Shown here one piece after another: positions 1 to 7,740 of a DNA stretch of 64,000 nucleotides. Location: the NCBI GenBank assembly GCA_964468345.1, contig CAYXVZ010000001.1:186001-250000 (forward strand), given 5' to 3'. The translations under genes and the position numbers were made by a program. The notes beneath the pieces were generated by a model that did not search any database, was not told the DNA's origin, and was given only the letters and a program-made list of their open reading frames with translations. Positions within the stretch are counted from its first letter, which is position 1, and each line of letters opens with the position of its first letter. This DNA comes from DALYLB01 sp964468345 (GTDB taxonomy: Bacteria > Acidobacteriota > Blastocatellia > RBC074).

Positions 1-824
1 AATGCATAAATGCGGTTGCCGTCCCGGTAAGTAACAGTCCCGGCCGCCGCTAAAGAATAGTCTCCTCTCACCAGCGGAACGACGATCGTGGAACCGGGTT
101 TGAGAGTATTCTCATCCGCTTTTTTCAAGTCTGTGATTTCAGCCGCGCCTGATGCACCGGCAACCGGGGCAAACCCAAGGGACTGAAAAAAGGGAGTGAA
201 GCGAGCAATGACATCAGGCGGGATGCCGGAAATCGCAAGCGGTGTGGCAATTGGCACCAGAACCGGGGCGCTTGTGGCTTGTGCACCCGACAGACCGGCC
301 GGGCTTTTCAGGCCATTTACAAAATCAGCAAACTCTTTGGAGCGATCGTTGAAAGCGATCTCGGAAAACGAAACCGAACGAGGCGGGTCCAGCTTTGGCT
401 CCACGCCCTGTTTTTGTTCAAAGACCTCTATCATGTGCTGAATCGGCGTGATGCCGGCAATGGGATCTTTAGCAAACTGATAACCGAAGGCGACGGCCCC
501 CAGCAATTTCCCATCGATATACACCGGGCTGCCGCTCATTCCTTGAAAAACTCCCATGTGATTGAGTTCATCGCCGAGCAGCTTTGACAAAACCGCATTC
601 TGTTTGGGATTCGGATATCCGGTGAGCACGCCCAGAATTTCCAGCTCAAAGGGTTTCGGTTCTTTCCCGACAAAGACCGTATAGCCTGTTGCGCGCATTC
701 CAGGTTTTACTTGATCAATCGGAAAGAATTCCGCCTTTTTCTGTGCTCCCGGCGCAGTTTGCGAAAGGGCGGTGGTGGTGGAAACAATCAATAGGAATAG
801 GACCCACTGAACTAGTCGCCTCAT
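1..824 (-). CDS. SpoIVB-type serine peptidase (S55 family), C-terminus cut by window edge
   Basis: An open frame runs from an ATG at 824 leftwards off the window with no stop, giving at least 274 residues. It starts with a signal peptide (MRRLVQWVLFLLIVSTTTALS, cleaved near residue 21). Next comes IDQVKPGMRATGYTVF at about 36-51, then GMSGSPVYIDGKLLGAVAF at about 95-113. The GMSGSP motif carries the expected nucleophile Ser of the S55/SpoIVB peptidase family, and the VKPGMRATGYTVF stretch is typical of S55 proteins of non-spore-formers. The protein is probably exported and acts in the periplasm; its substrate is unknown. It is divergent from mobA, with a 77-base spacer. In spore-formers the family signals across membranes by cleavage, but nothing here points to sporulation. 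The family call is firm; the role is not known. Confidence 0.82.
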   Translation of the reverse strand, partial: MRRLVQWVLFLLIVSTTTALSQTAPGAQKKAEFFPIDQVKPGMRATGYTVFVGKEPKPFELEILGVLTGYPNPKQNAVLSKLLGDELNHMGVFQGMSGSPVYIDGKLLGAVAFGYQFAKDPIAGITPIQHMIEVFEQKQGVEPKLDPPRSVSFSEIAFNDRSKEFADFVNGLKSPAGLSGAQATSAPVLVPIATPLAISGIPPDVIARFTPFFQSLGFAPVAGASGAAEITDLKKADENTLKPGSTIVVPLVRGDYSLAAAGTVTYRDGNRIYA

Positions 825-844
825 ATTTGCATCCCTCAAATTCA

Positions 845-856
845 AATTGGCCAATT
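845..856. promoter_or_regulatory. 12-bp perfect palindrome between divergent S55 and mobA genes
   Basis: AATTGGCCAATT is a perfect palindrome midway in the 77-base divergent spacer, about 45 bases before the mobA start. It could be an operator shared by both genes, but a 12-bp palindrome can also be chance. Confidence 0.2.
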
Positions 857-901
857 GCCGAAAGTGCAACCAACAGCCAATATATCACAGGAGGAAACCG
901 A

Positions 902-1519
902 ATGCTTAACCAGGGTTACATCCAAGCCGGGGGGAAAAGCTCCAGGATGGGGGGAAATGATAAGGCGTGGGTGGAGGTCGATGGAATACCCATGATTCAG
1001 AGGATCTTCGCCGCCGCGCACCCCGTCGTTCGGCGGCTTGGGGTCATTATAAATTCCGAAAACGCAAATATTGATCGTTATGAAGAGTTTGCAACCGATA
1101 GGAATATCGAATTGGTCCTTGATCGTTTTTCTTTTTTAGGACCGATGGGAGGGATTCATACCGCGTTCAGCCATGGATCGAAAAGTGCCGATTCTCTCCT
1201 GATTCTGGCCTGCGACTTGCCTTTTTTGACAGCTGATTTTCTTTTTTTGCTTGCGGGAATTCACACTGCGGAGGGCAATGTTCTGACGATTCCTCTCGCC
1301 CCGGATTCCGAACCGCAACCGCTTGCAGGAATTTACGGCCACGCCTGCCAGCCCTTCGTGGATTGCCTGATTCAGGAGAAAAAGCTGAAACTACGCGAAA
1401 TTTTCCGATTCATGACGCCGCGCTTTGTTCCCTATCGGGAATATGCCCATTTGCCGGGAGCGGCGGATTTTCTACGCAATATCAATTCGCCCGGCGATTT
1501 GCCGGGCAAGTGCGGGTGA
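902..1519 (+). CDS. mobA: Molybdenum cofactor guanylyltransferase MobA
   Basis: The 205-residue product matches the usual MobA length. It should transfer GMP from GTP to molybdopterin to make the guanine dinucleotide cofactor in the cytoplasm. The nucleotidyltransferase signature is near the N-terminus (QAGGKSSRMGGNDKAWVEV, residues about 7-25), with the GGxSxRMG-DK loop that binds GTP. A second typical patch is LVLDRFSFLGPMGGIHTAF, and LACDLPFL supplies the metal-binding Asp. The start at 902 is chosen over an upstream in-frame ATG at 689 because a strong ribosome site (AGGAGG) sits just before it and the family begins right before the GG loop. The 3' end faces the redoxin gene, 11 bases away. 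No other molybdenum-cofactor gene is seen in the window. Confidence 0.9.
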   Translation: MLNQGYIQAGGKSSRMGGNDKAWVEVDGIPMIQRIFAAAHPVVRRLGVIINSENANIDRYEEFATDRNIELVLDRFSFLGPMGGIHTAFSHGSKSADSLLILACDLPFLTADFLFLLAGIHTAEGNVLTIPLAPDSEPQPLAGIYGHACQPFVDCLIQEKKLKLREIFRFMTPRFVPYREYAHLPGAADFLRNINSPGDLPGKCG

Positions 1520-1530
1520 ATTTAGCCCAC

Positions 1531-2142
1531 CTACTTCTTCGCTCCGAGCCGAGCTGAGAAGTCTGCCTTTATCTGATCGGTCAAAATTCCGTAATGCGAC
1601 CATTCCACCTTCCCGCTTCCATTCACAAGCGCGAGCATCGGAACGCTCGTAGCGCGGAAGGACCGCTGAATCGTCATATCTGGCATGATCAGCAGGGTCG
1701 ATACATCTTTTAGGGGCTGCAGGCGATCAGATTTTTCTCCGGGATCTTCCAGACTGATCCCCACCGGCTGATATCCGGCGGCCTTCGCATCCGCGCTCAT
1801 GGAACGCCATGAGCCAACCTGTGACATGCAAGTACCGCAAAAGGCCGAATACAGATAAAAGAAATATTTTTGCTTCCCGTCGAACTTTATAGACTCTTCC
1901 CTGCCGCCCAAATTTTTTGCAAGAAAAGATGGCACAAGGTCCCCCGCCTGCAATTCCGGCGGACCGGAAATGAACCCTCCCGTACCGGCAACCGCCGATC
2001 CGGCTACAAGATCCGCGGGAACGCTATAGAGCCTGCTTTTCAGCTCACCATTCTCTCGCGCCAACAAAAAGATAAATCCCAACGCAATAAGCACTGTCAA
2101 TGTCAATATTATATAAGTAACATCCAATTTCCGCTTTAGCAT
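1531..2142 (-). CDS. Membrane-anchored thioredoxin-like (redoxin/TlpA-type) protein
   Basis: The 203-residue product has one N-terminal membrane segment (about 9-29, YIILTLTVLIALGFIFLL). A thioredoxin-fold domain follows, beginning AGDLVPSFLAKNLGG, with the redox motif YSAFCGTCMSQVGSW. CGTC is a CxxC active site, and SVPMLALVNGSGKV holds the cis-Pro typical of thioredoxins. The anchor should place the domain outside the cytoplasmic membrane, where it could reduce or form disulfides. It lies downstream, on the same strand, of a tiny gene for a secreted four-cysteine peptide (2396-2575), 253 bases away with a hairpin between. A functional link is inference. The fold and motif are clear; whether it reduces or oxidises cannot be told. 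Confidence 0.85.
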   Translation of the reverse strand: MLKRKLDVTYIILTLTVLIALGFIFLLARENGELKSRLYSVPADLVAGSAVAGTGGFISGPPELQAGDLVPSFLAKNLGGREESIKFDGKQKYFFYLYSAFCGTCMSQVGSWRSMSADAKAAGYQPVGISLEDPGEKSDRLQPLKDVSTLLIMPDMTIQRSFRATSVPMLALVNGSGKVEWSHYGILTDQIKADFSARLGAKK

Positions 2143-2344
2143 TTTATTTCACTTGCTCCATATTCGTAACTACAATGCTCATCCGTACATTCAAGATCAG
2201 AGTTACCAGGCAAGTTAACGGTAAATACACATGCAGCAACACTTGTGACGCCTCAAAGCACAGGAGCCTGATGCATGACATCTATTTGATCCATTTGATC
2301 TATTCATTGTGTCTAAAATCCGTGCTTCATGCATACATAAGCTA

Positions 2345-2381
2345 CTTCGGGCGCACCGGCTTGTAACCGGAGCCCCCGAAG
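2345..2381 (-). terminator. Strong hairpin after the four-Cys peptide gene (candidate terminator or attenuator)
   Basis: A 15-position stem with two mismatches (arms 2345-2359 and 2367-2381, 7-base loop, GC-rich) begins 15 bases after the stop of the peptide gene. No clear T-run follows on the minus strand, so it may act as an attenuator or RNA-stabilising hairpin, letting some transcription reach the redoxin gene. Confidence 0.55.
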
Positions 2382-2395
2382 CTTAATCCAGTCCA

Positions 2396-2575
2396 TCAGT
2401 CGCAAAGATACTGACAAACGCCATTGATCTTTTCGAGATAATAATCCCCACCCCACTTGCAACGGCAATAAGGCGGAATTGCCTTTGCCTCGGTCGGAAG
2501 GATCGTAAATGACACTCCAACCCCGATCACCATCAACATGCAGAACATCGAAAAGTACAATTTAAGTCGTTTCAT
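2396..2575 (-). CDS. Small secreted four-cysteine peptide (59 aa)
   Basis: ATG at 2575, stop TGA at 2396-2398, 59 codons. The ribosome site is excellent (TAGGAGGAAGCT then ATG). The N-terminus MKRLKLYFSMFCMLMVIGVG gives two or three basic residues, a hydrophobic core and a TEAKA end that fits signal-peptidase cleavage near residue 32. The mature part would be about 27 residues, beginning IPPYCRCKWGGDYY, with cysteines at 37, 39, 54 and 58 (C-x-C, then C-x3-C). That spacing can make two disulfides or be modified. I do not recognise the family. The neighbour downstream is a membrane-anchored CxxC redoxin, suggesting an exported peptide whose thiols are handled by it (inference). Upstream AT-rich DNA holds a candidate promoter at 2670-2698. 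The length, signal peptide and ribosome site make it a real gene in my view. Confidence 0.72.
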   Translation of the reverse strand: MKRLKLYFSMFCMLMVIGVGVSFTILPTEAKAIPPYCRCKWGGDYYLEKINGVCQYLCD

Positions 2576-3233
2576 AGCTTCCTCCTAAAGCAGTTGGTTC
2601 AATAAACGGGGGAACCGTGTTATTTCGAGGTAAGCCAATTTTAGGTAAGGTAAATTTGACTATGGCGACAATCTAATCATTGAATATTAAAATTGCAATC
2701 GAATTTATTACTATAGGTAAGATTTAAGCCCGCGTAGTCAATACACCGACATGCTTCCTGAATTTCCCTTACGAATTCGCCAACGAATATTCTCAAAATA
2801 GTAGCTACTGAGTAGCAGTTTGCGCTGTAATTTACAGATTGATGCTAGTACAAAAAGCTGTAATAACATCACCGCGCAAGGGTTGCAGGATTTCTCAGAC
2901 GGCCACGATCGTCGTTTCGACCGGGTCGCATTGCATATGAAGTGCAACGTGAAATGTGGCGGGGTCTGACAGCCCCCGCCACAAAATTCCCGCCACAAAT
3001 TTAATGGACGAAGCGATGATCAAGGCCTTTCAGACCGAAGCACAGTCAGAGACCTCGCGCAAATCGCCCAAGACGGTAATTCTCCCCCAAAGTAGCTATG
3101 TAAATGAGCGCCGAGGAGATCCCAACAAGGAAAACGGGGGATTATGCGCCGATTACGGTTCTTGCTCGAAGACGGGCGGCCAGATAGAATACGGATTTGC
3201 ACATATCATCGGAATTTAACTGTAGCGAACCGC
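2576..3233. other. 658-base spacer: promoter region of the peptide gene, nothing else firm
   Basis: The left part (2600-2740) is AT-rich and looks like the upstream region of the minus-strand peptide gene. Four copies of AGGTAA lie at 2628, 2643, 2648 and 2715. A hairpin with 9-bp arms (GTGGCGGGG at 2956-2964 and its complement at 2974-2982) sits near the middle. The stretch 2956-3219 can be read as an 87-codon plus-strand frame, but it has no family resemblance or convincing ribosome site. The uvrA promoter must lie near 3150-3230, but I see no good match. Confidence 0.4.
2670..2698 (-). promoter_or_regulatory. Candidate promoter of the four-Cys peptide gene
   Basis: On the minus strand, TTGCAA (2693-2698) and TAGATT (2670-2675) are separated by 17 bases, a fair sigma-70-like pair in AT-rich DNA. 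Transcription would begin near 2662 and leave a leader of about 87 bases. AGGTAA repeats flank it. Confidence 0.4.
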
Positions 3234-6041
3234 ATGGCTATTGATCGAATTACGGTGCGTGGCGCGCGCCAGCACAATTTGAAAAATATCAGTCTCGAAA
3301 TCCCCAGAAATCAGCTCACCGTGATCACCGGACTGAGCGGTTCGGGGAAATCCTCGCTTGCTTTCGACACGATTTACGCAGAGGGGCAGAGACGCTATGT
3401 CGAGTCTCTGTCCGCGTATGCGCGTCAATTTCTAGAGCAATTGGAAAAGGCGGATGTGGACGCGGTCGAGGGCTTGTCTCCCGCGATTTCCATCGAACAG
3501 AAAACGACGAGCCGAAGTCCCCGATCGACCGTGGGGACAGTGACGGAAGTTTATGATTACTTGAGGCTTCTCTTCTCTTCGATCGGTCATCCACACTGTC
3601 ACAGTTGCGGCCGGCCCGTTTCCCGCCAATCTACAGAGCAGATTATTCAGAGCATTCGCGAGTTGCCCGAAGGCGAGCGAGTGATGATCCTGGCTCCGAT
3701 CGTTCGCGGCCGAAAAGGCGAGTTTAAAAAGGAACTCGAAAAACTGCAGAAAAGCGGATTCACTCGTGCACGCATCGACAATGAAATGCGGTCGCTTGAT
3801 GACGAGATTGCCCTGGACAAACGGCGAAACCATACAATTGAAGTCGTGGTCGATCGCCTGTTGATCAAAAACGGAATCAGCGCGCGTCTGGAAGAGTCCG
3901 TGCGAACGGCAACCCGATTGGCGGACGGTGTCGTAATCGTCTCAATCGTCGACGGCGACGAGCGGCTTTATTCCGAGAGAATGGCTTGCGTCTATTGCGG
4001 GATTTCGATTCCTCAGCTCGAACCACGTTCCTTTTCCTTCAACTCGGCGTACGGCGCGTGCAAGGCCTGCAATGGCCTTGGAATCACTCATGAAGTCGAT
4101 CCCGCCAAACTGATCCTTGACGAGGAAATCCCGATCGGCAAATTGAGCTTCGTTGGAGACGCGGACAAGACAACCGATGCATATTTGCGTGAAGCTCTGC
4201 TGGCAGTCGCCCGGAGCTTTGGTCACGACGCCAGCACGCCATTCAGCAAACTATCGAAAAAAGCCAGGGATGGCTTTTTCCTCGGGCTGAAGGAGAAGGT
4301 CGAATTTCGGTATGGCGAGTACAAATATCAAGCGCCCTGGAAAGGGGCGACGGGCTTCCTGCTGGACCTGCTGAAAAATCGCGAGCCCGAAGAGAACGGC
4401 ACGGGAAGTTTGGAAGCGCTGATTTCACCGGTCACCTGCCGGGCGTGCAACGGCGCGCGCCTGCAACCGGAATCGCTGGCGGTAAAAATTGCGGGACGAT
4501 CGATCGCGGAATATGCGGCGAATTCAATCACGGATTCCCTTGCCGTATTCGCCGAGGTCAAGCTTACCCCTCGCGAAGAGGTTATTGCAGGCAGAATTCT
4601 GAAGGAAATTCGCGACCGGCTCAATTTCCTCGATTCTGTTGGGCTGGGCTACCTGAGCCTCAACCGTCCATCCGCGACGCTTTCAGGCGGAGAAGGACAG
4701 CGCATTCGCCTCGCCACGCAAATCGGTTCACAATTGCGCGGCGTGCTATACGTCCTGGATGAGCCATCGATCGGCCTGCATCCCCGGGACAACGAGCGAC
4801 TGCTCGAAACACTGACTCGCCTGCGCGATATCGGCAATACGGTGCTGGTCGTCGAACACGATGAAGAAACGATCCGCAGAGCGGATTATGTCGTCGACCT
4901 TGGACCGGGGGCGGGCAGCCACGGCGGCGAAGTCGTTGCCGTGGGCACGCCGGATGAGATCGCACGCTCCGCCGACTCGATTACCGGCCAATACATCTCC
5001 GGCGCAATAAAGATCGAGACACCGGGGCAACGGCGAAAGCCAAACGGCAATGCCCTGGTCGTGCGCGGCGCGTCGGCGAACAATCTCAAACAAATCGACG
5101 CAAGCTTCCCGCTGGGGCTTTTCACGGTCATTACGGGTGTGTCGGGATCCGGCAAATCCACGCTGGTCGAGGATATTCTGTACCGCGCGATCGCGCGCAA
5201 GCTTTATCGTTCGCTGGCCGAACCCGGCGCCCACGCATCTTTTGAAGGCCTCGAATTGATCGACAAGATTATTGAGATCGATCAATCACCGATCGGGCGG
5301 ACCCCACGCTCAAATCCGGCAACTTATACCGGGCTGTTCACTCCGATTCGCGAAATGTACTCCATGCTGCCCGAGAGCCGAGAGCGCGGCTATAAGCCGG
5401 GCCGTTTTTCCTTTAACGTCAAAGGCGGCCGCTGCGAAACCTGCCAGGGCGACGGGCTCAAACGAATCGAGATGAATTTCCTTCCCGATGTGTACGTAAC
5501 CTGCGAAGTCTGTCGCGGGCAGCGGTACAACCGGGAAACGCTCGAAGTCCGTTATCAGGGAAAAAATATCGCGGAGTTGCTCGACTCCACGGTCGAAGAA
5601 GCCGCCTCCCTGCTCGAAAATCATCCGCAAATCAAGCAGAAACTCCAAACCCTGCTCGAAGTCGGACTGGGCTATATCAAGCTCGGGCAATCAGCCACCA
5701 CGCTTTCCGGCGGTGAAGCTCAGCGCATCAAACTGGCGAAGGAACTTTCGCGCCGCGCTACCGGACGCACTGTGTATATCCTGGATGAGCCAACAACAGG
5801 TTTGCATTTTGAAGACGTGCGAAAGCTGCTCGATGTGCTGCAACGGCTGGTCGATCTCGGCAATACGGTAATCATTATCGAGCACAATCTCGACGTCATG
5901 AAGTCTGCGGATTGGATCATTGACCTGGGCCCCGAAGGCGGCGAGGGAGGAGGCCGGATTGTCGCCGAAGGCCCGCCCGAAGTTGTCGCCAAAAATAAAA
6001 AATCCTACACCGGACAAGCGCTTCGCGCCGTTTTGAAATGA
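3234..6041 (+). CDS. uvrA: Excinuclease ABC subunit A (UvrA)
   Basis: The 935-residue length is normal for UvrA. The protein is the damage-sensing ATPase of nucleotide excision repair; it dimerises and loads UvrB on damaged DNA. The first ATPase half has the P-loop GLSGSGKSSLAFDTIYAEGQ (about 31-50) and a first zinc-binding region (MACVYCG ... CKACNGLG). Its signature is LSGGEGQRIRLATQIGSQLR, followed by VLDEPSIGLHP. The second half has GVSGSGKSTLVEDILYRA, the zinc finger CETCQGDG ... CEVCRGQRYN, LSGGEAQRIKLAKELS and ILDEPTTGLHFED. The start at 3234 (MAIDRITVRGARQHNLKN) matches the family; an upstream in-frame ATG at 3144 would add 30 unrelated residues. The stop overlaps the next gene by 4 bases (ATGA), so the glycosyltransferase is probably co-transcribed. 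Confidence 0.98.
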   Translation: MAIDRITVRGARQHNLKNISLEIPRNQLTVITGLSGSGKSSLAFDTIYAEGQRRYVESLSAYARQFLEQLEKADVDAVEGLSPAISIEQKTTSRSPRSTVGTVTEVYDYLRLLFSSIGHPHCHSCGRPVSRQSTEQIIQSIRELPEGERVMILAPIVRGRKGEFKKELEKLQKSGFTRARIDNEMRSLDDEIALDKRRNHTIEVVVDRLLIKNGISARLEESVRTATRLADGVVIVSIVDGDERLYSERMACVYCGISIPQLEPRSFSFNSAYGACKACNGLGITHEVDPAKLILDEEIPIGKLSFVGDADKTTDAYLREALLAVARSFGHDASTPFSKLSKKARDGFFLGLKEKVEFRYGEYKYQAPWKGATGFLLDLLKNREPEENGTGSLEALISPVTCRACNGARLQPESLAVKIAGRSIAEYAANSITDSLAVFAEVKLTPREEVIAGRILKEIRDRLNFLDSVGLGYLSLNRPSATLSGGEGQRIRLATQIGSQLRGVLYVLDEPSIGLHPRDNERLLETLTRLRDIGNTVLVVEHDEETIRRADYVVDLGPGAGSHGGEVVAVGTPDEIARSADSITGQYISGAIKIETPGQRRKPNGNALVVRGASANNLKQIDASFPLGLFTVITGVSGSGKSTLVEDILYRAIARKLYRSLAEPGAHASFEGLELIDKIIEIDQSPIGRTPRSNPATYTGLFTPIREMYSMLPESRERGYKPGRFSFNVKGGRCETCQGDGLKRIEMNFLPDVYVTCEVCRGQRYNRETLEVRYQGKNIAELLDSTVEEAASLLENHPQIKQKLQTLLEVGLGYIKLGQSATTLSGGEAQRIKLAKELSRRATGRTVYILDEPTTGLHFEDVRKLLDVLQRLVDLGNTVIIIEHNLDVMKSADWIIDLGPEGGEGGGRIVAEGPPEVVAKNKKSYTGQALRAVLK

Positions 6042-6802
6042 GAATCTCTGCTTCCATCATCGTTCGAAATGAAGAAGCCAATATTGCCGCCGTCTGCGAA
6101 ACCGTCGCCTGGGCGGATGAGATCGTGATCGTCGATTCCGACTCCACAGATCGGACTGTTGAAATTGCCCGGCAATATACAGACAAGGTTTTTCAGCACG
6201 AGTTTCGGGGCTACAAGGACAAGCACGAATTCGCAGACGCGCAAACGACGGGAGATTGGATTTTCTGGATCGATGCCGATGAGCGGGTCACGCCTGAATT
6301 GAGAGCCGCGATCGAAGCCCTGCGAAAACGCGATCCTGCCTCTTTGCCGGATGGATTTCGAATCGCGCGCAGCACGCAATACCTCGGCCGCTGGATTCGC
6401 CATTCCGGCTGGTATCCGGATTATCAAATGCGACTGTACAAAAAATCCGCGAGTTACTGGGACGGCGTTTCGCCGCACGAAACCGCTCGCGTCAAGGGTA
6501 CTGTCGAAACTCTTCCGGGCGAATTTCTGCATTACACCAAGCGCAATTTGAGCGAGCATCACCGGGTTCTCGATGAATACACGCAACTCGCGGCCGAATT
6601 TCATATTAAACACGGAAAACAGGTCAGCGGCATCGCGCTATTCATCGTTCCGATAGCGGCGTTTATTCGAACCTATCTATTTAAACAGGGTTTGCGGGAC
6701 GGCGTTCCGGGATTGATCATCGCGATGTTCACCGCGTATAGCGTCTTTCTGAAATTCGCCAAGGTCTGGGAACATCGGCACGCGCCGAAAGACGCAGTGT
6801 GA
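6038..6802 (+). CDS. Family 2 glycosyltransferase, WaaE/KdtX-like
   Basis: The 254-residue product begins ISASIIVRNEEANIAAVCET, then ADEIVIVDSDSTDRTVEIAR and DWIFWIDADERVTPEL, where DAD is the metal/nucleotide-sugar motif of GT2 enzymes. The middle GWYPDYQMRLYKK and the HE-T stretch (VSPHETARVKG) are typical of the WaaE/KdtX group, which adds a hexose to the lipopolysaccharide inner core. A hydrophobic region near 206-245 (ALFIVPIAAFIRTYLF and IIAMFTAYSVFLKF) should attach it to the inner membrane. It follows uvrA with an ATGA overlap and precedes a nucleotide-sugar gene. The family is sure; the acceptor is not. Confidence 0.88.
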   Translation: MRISASIIVRNEEANIAAVCETVAWADEIVIVDSDSTDRTVEIARQYTDKVFQHEFRGYKDKHEFADAQTTGDWIFWIDADERVTPELRAAIEALRKRDPASLPDGFRIARSTQYLGRWIRHSGWYPDYQMRLYKKSASYWDGVSPHETARVKGTVETLPGEFLHYTKRNLSEHHRVLDEYTQLAAEFHIKHGKQVSGIALFIVPIAAFIRTYLFKQGLRDGVPGLIIAMFTAYSVFLKFAKVWEHRHAPKDAV

Positions 6803-6847
6803 TTCGAATCAACACTGTACTCAATGAAGAGGAAGCGAAGCATCTTC

Positions 6848-7627
6848 ATGAAAACCGTTATCCTTTGTGGAGGCCGGGGCACGAGACTTGGAGAGCACGG
6901 CGTCTCGGTCCCGAAAGCGCTGATTGAAATTGGCGGTCGTCCCGTCCTGTGGCATCTGATGAAGATTTATAGCCACGGAGGGTTGAATGACTTCATCCTA
7001 TGCCTCGGCTACCTGGGTGATTCCATCAAGCGTTATTTCCTGGAGCATCATTGGCTCGACAATGATTTCACGCTCAAATTGAATTCAGGCGGCGAGCCTG
7101 AGTTAAACCGTCTCCATCGAGGAAGCGAGGACTGGCGGGTGACGTTCGTCGATACCGGGCTCGATACGCAAACCGGTGGACGGCTCAAGCGCGTTCAAAG
7201 CTATATCGGCAACGATCAGACTTTTTGTGTCACTTATGGGGACGGTCTGGCGAATGTAGACCTGGGTGCGCTGCTCGACTTTCATCGCGCGCACGGGCGC
7301 CTTGCAACATTGACAACGGTTCATCCGCGATCCAGTTTCGGCATTCTCAAAATCAATGCGCAGAATGCGGTCGTGGAGTTCGAGGAAAAGCCCGTGATGG
7401 AAGAATGGATCAATGGCGGCTTTTTTATCTTCGAACGAGAGATATTCGAATACCTCGATGAAGATTGCGTACTGGAGCGTGAGCCGCTTCAGCGCCTCGC
7501 CGGCGCGGGCCAGTTGATGGCCTTTCGACACACGGGTTTCTGGAAATGCATGGACACCTATAAGGACAACGTCGAATTCAACCACCTTTGGGATCAGGGT
7601 CAGGCCGAGTGGAAAATCTGGCCCTGA
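6848..7627 (+). CDS. rfbF: Glucose-1-phosphate cytidylyltransferase (RfbF type)
   Basis: The 259-residue product starts MKTVILCGGRGTRLGEHG, the GG-x-GTR nucleotide loop of sugar nucleotidyltransferases. It then follows the RfbF pattern closely: PKALIEIGGRPVLWHLMKIY, FILCLGYLGDSIKRYF, VDTGLDTQTGGRLKRV, FCVTYGDGLANVDL, INGGFFIFERE and GFWKCMDTYKDN. RfbF makes CDP-glucose, the entry point to CDP-linked dideoxyhexoses and related sugars. No CDP-glucose dehydratase is next to it, so the downstream sugar is unknown. The start is placed at 6848; an ATG at 6824 would add eight residues not found in the family. It sits 45 bases after the glycosyltransferase, probably in the same operon. Confidence 0.88.
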   Translation: MKTVILCGGRGTRLGEHGVSVPKALIEIGGRPVLWHLMKIYSHGGLNDFILCLGYLGDSIKRYFLEHHWLDNDFTLKLNSGGEPELNRLHRGSEDWRVTFVDTGLDTQTGGRLKRVQSYIGNDQTFCVTYGDGLANVDLGALLDFHRAHGRLATLTTVHPRSSFGILKINAQNAVVEFEEKPVMEEWINGGFFIFEREIFEYLDEDCVLEREPLQRLAGAGQLMAFRHTGFWKCMDTYKDNVEFNHLWDQGQAEWKIWP

Positions 7628-7740
7628 GATTTCAGTGTGGCGAGGTGGCTGGCGTTCGCTTTCGACCGGATTCGGATGCTAAAATTCGACCGGATCGATG
7701 ATTCAAAGATAATCTAACGGAAAAATTTCAGGAGACCATC

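Noticed and set aside
689..901. In-frame extension of mobA from an ATG at 689
   Set aside because: The extension is antisense to the S55 peptidase gene and the divergent spacer, has no family match, and a strong ribosome site precedes the ATG at 902.
2956..3219. 87-codon plus-strand frame before uvrA
   Set aside because: No ribosome site, no recognisable domain, composition of a random open frame; it lies in a spacer with a GTGGCGGGG hairpin.
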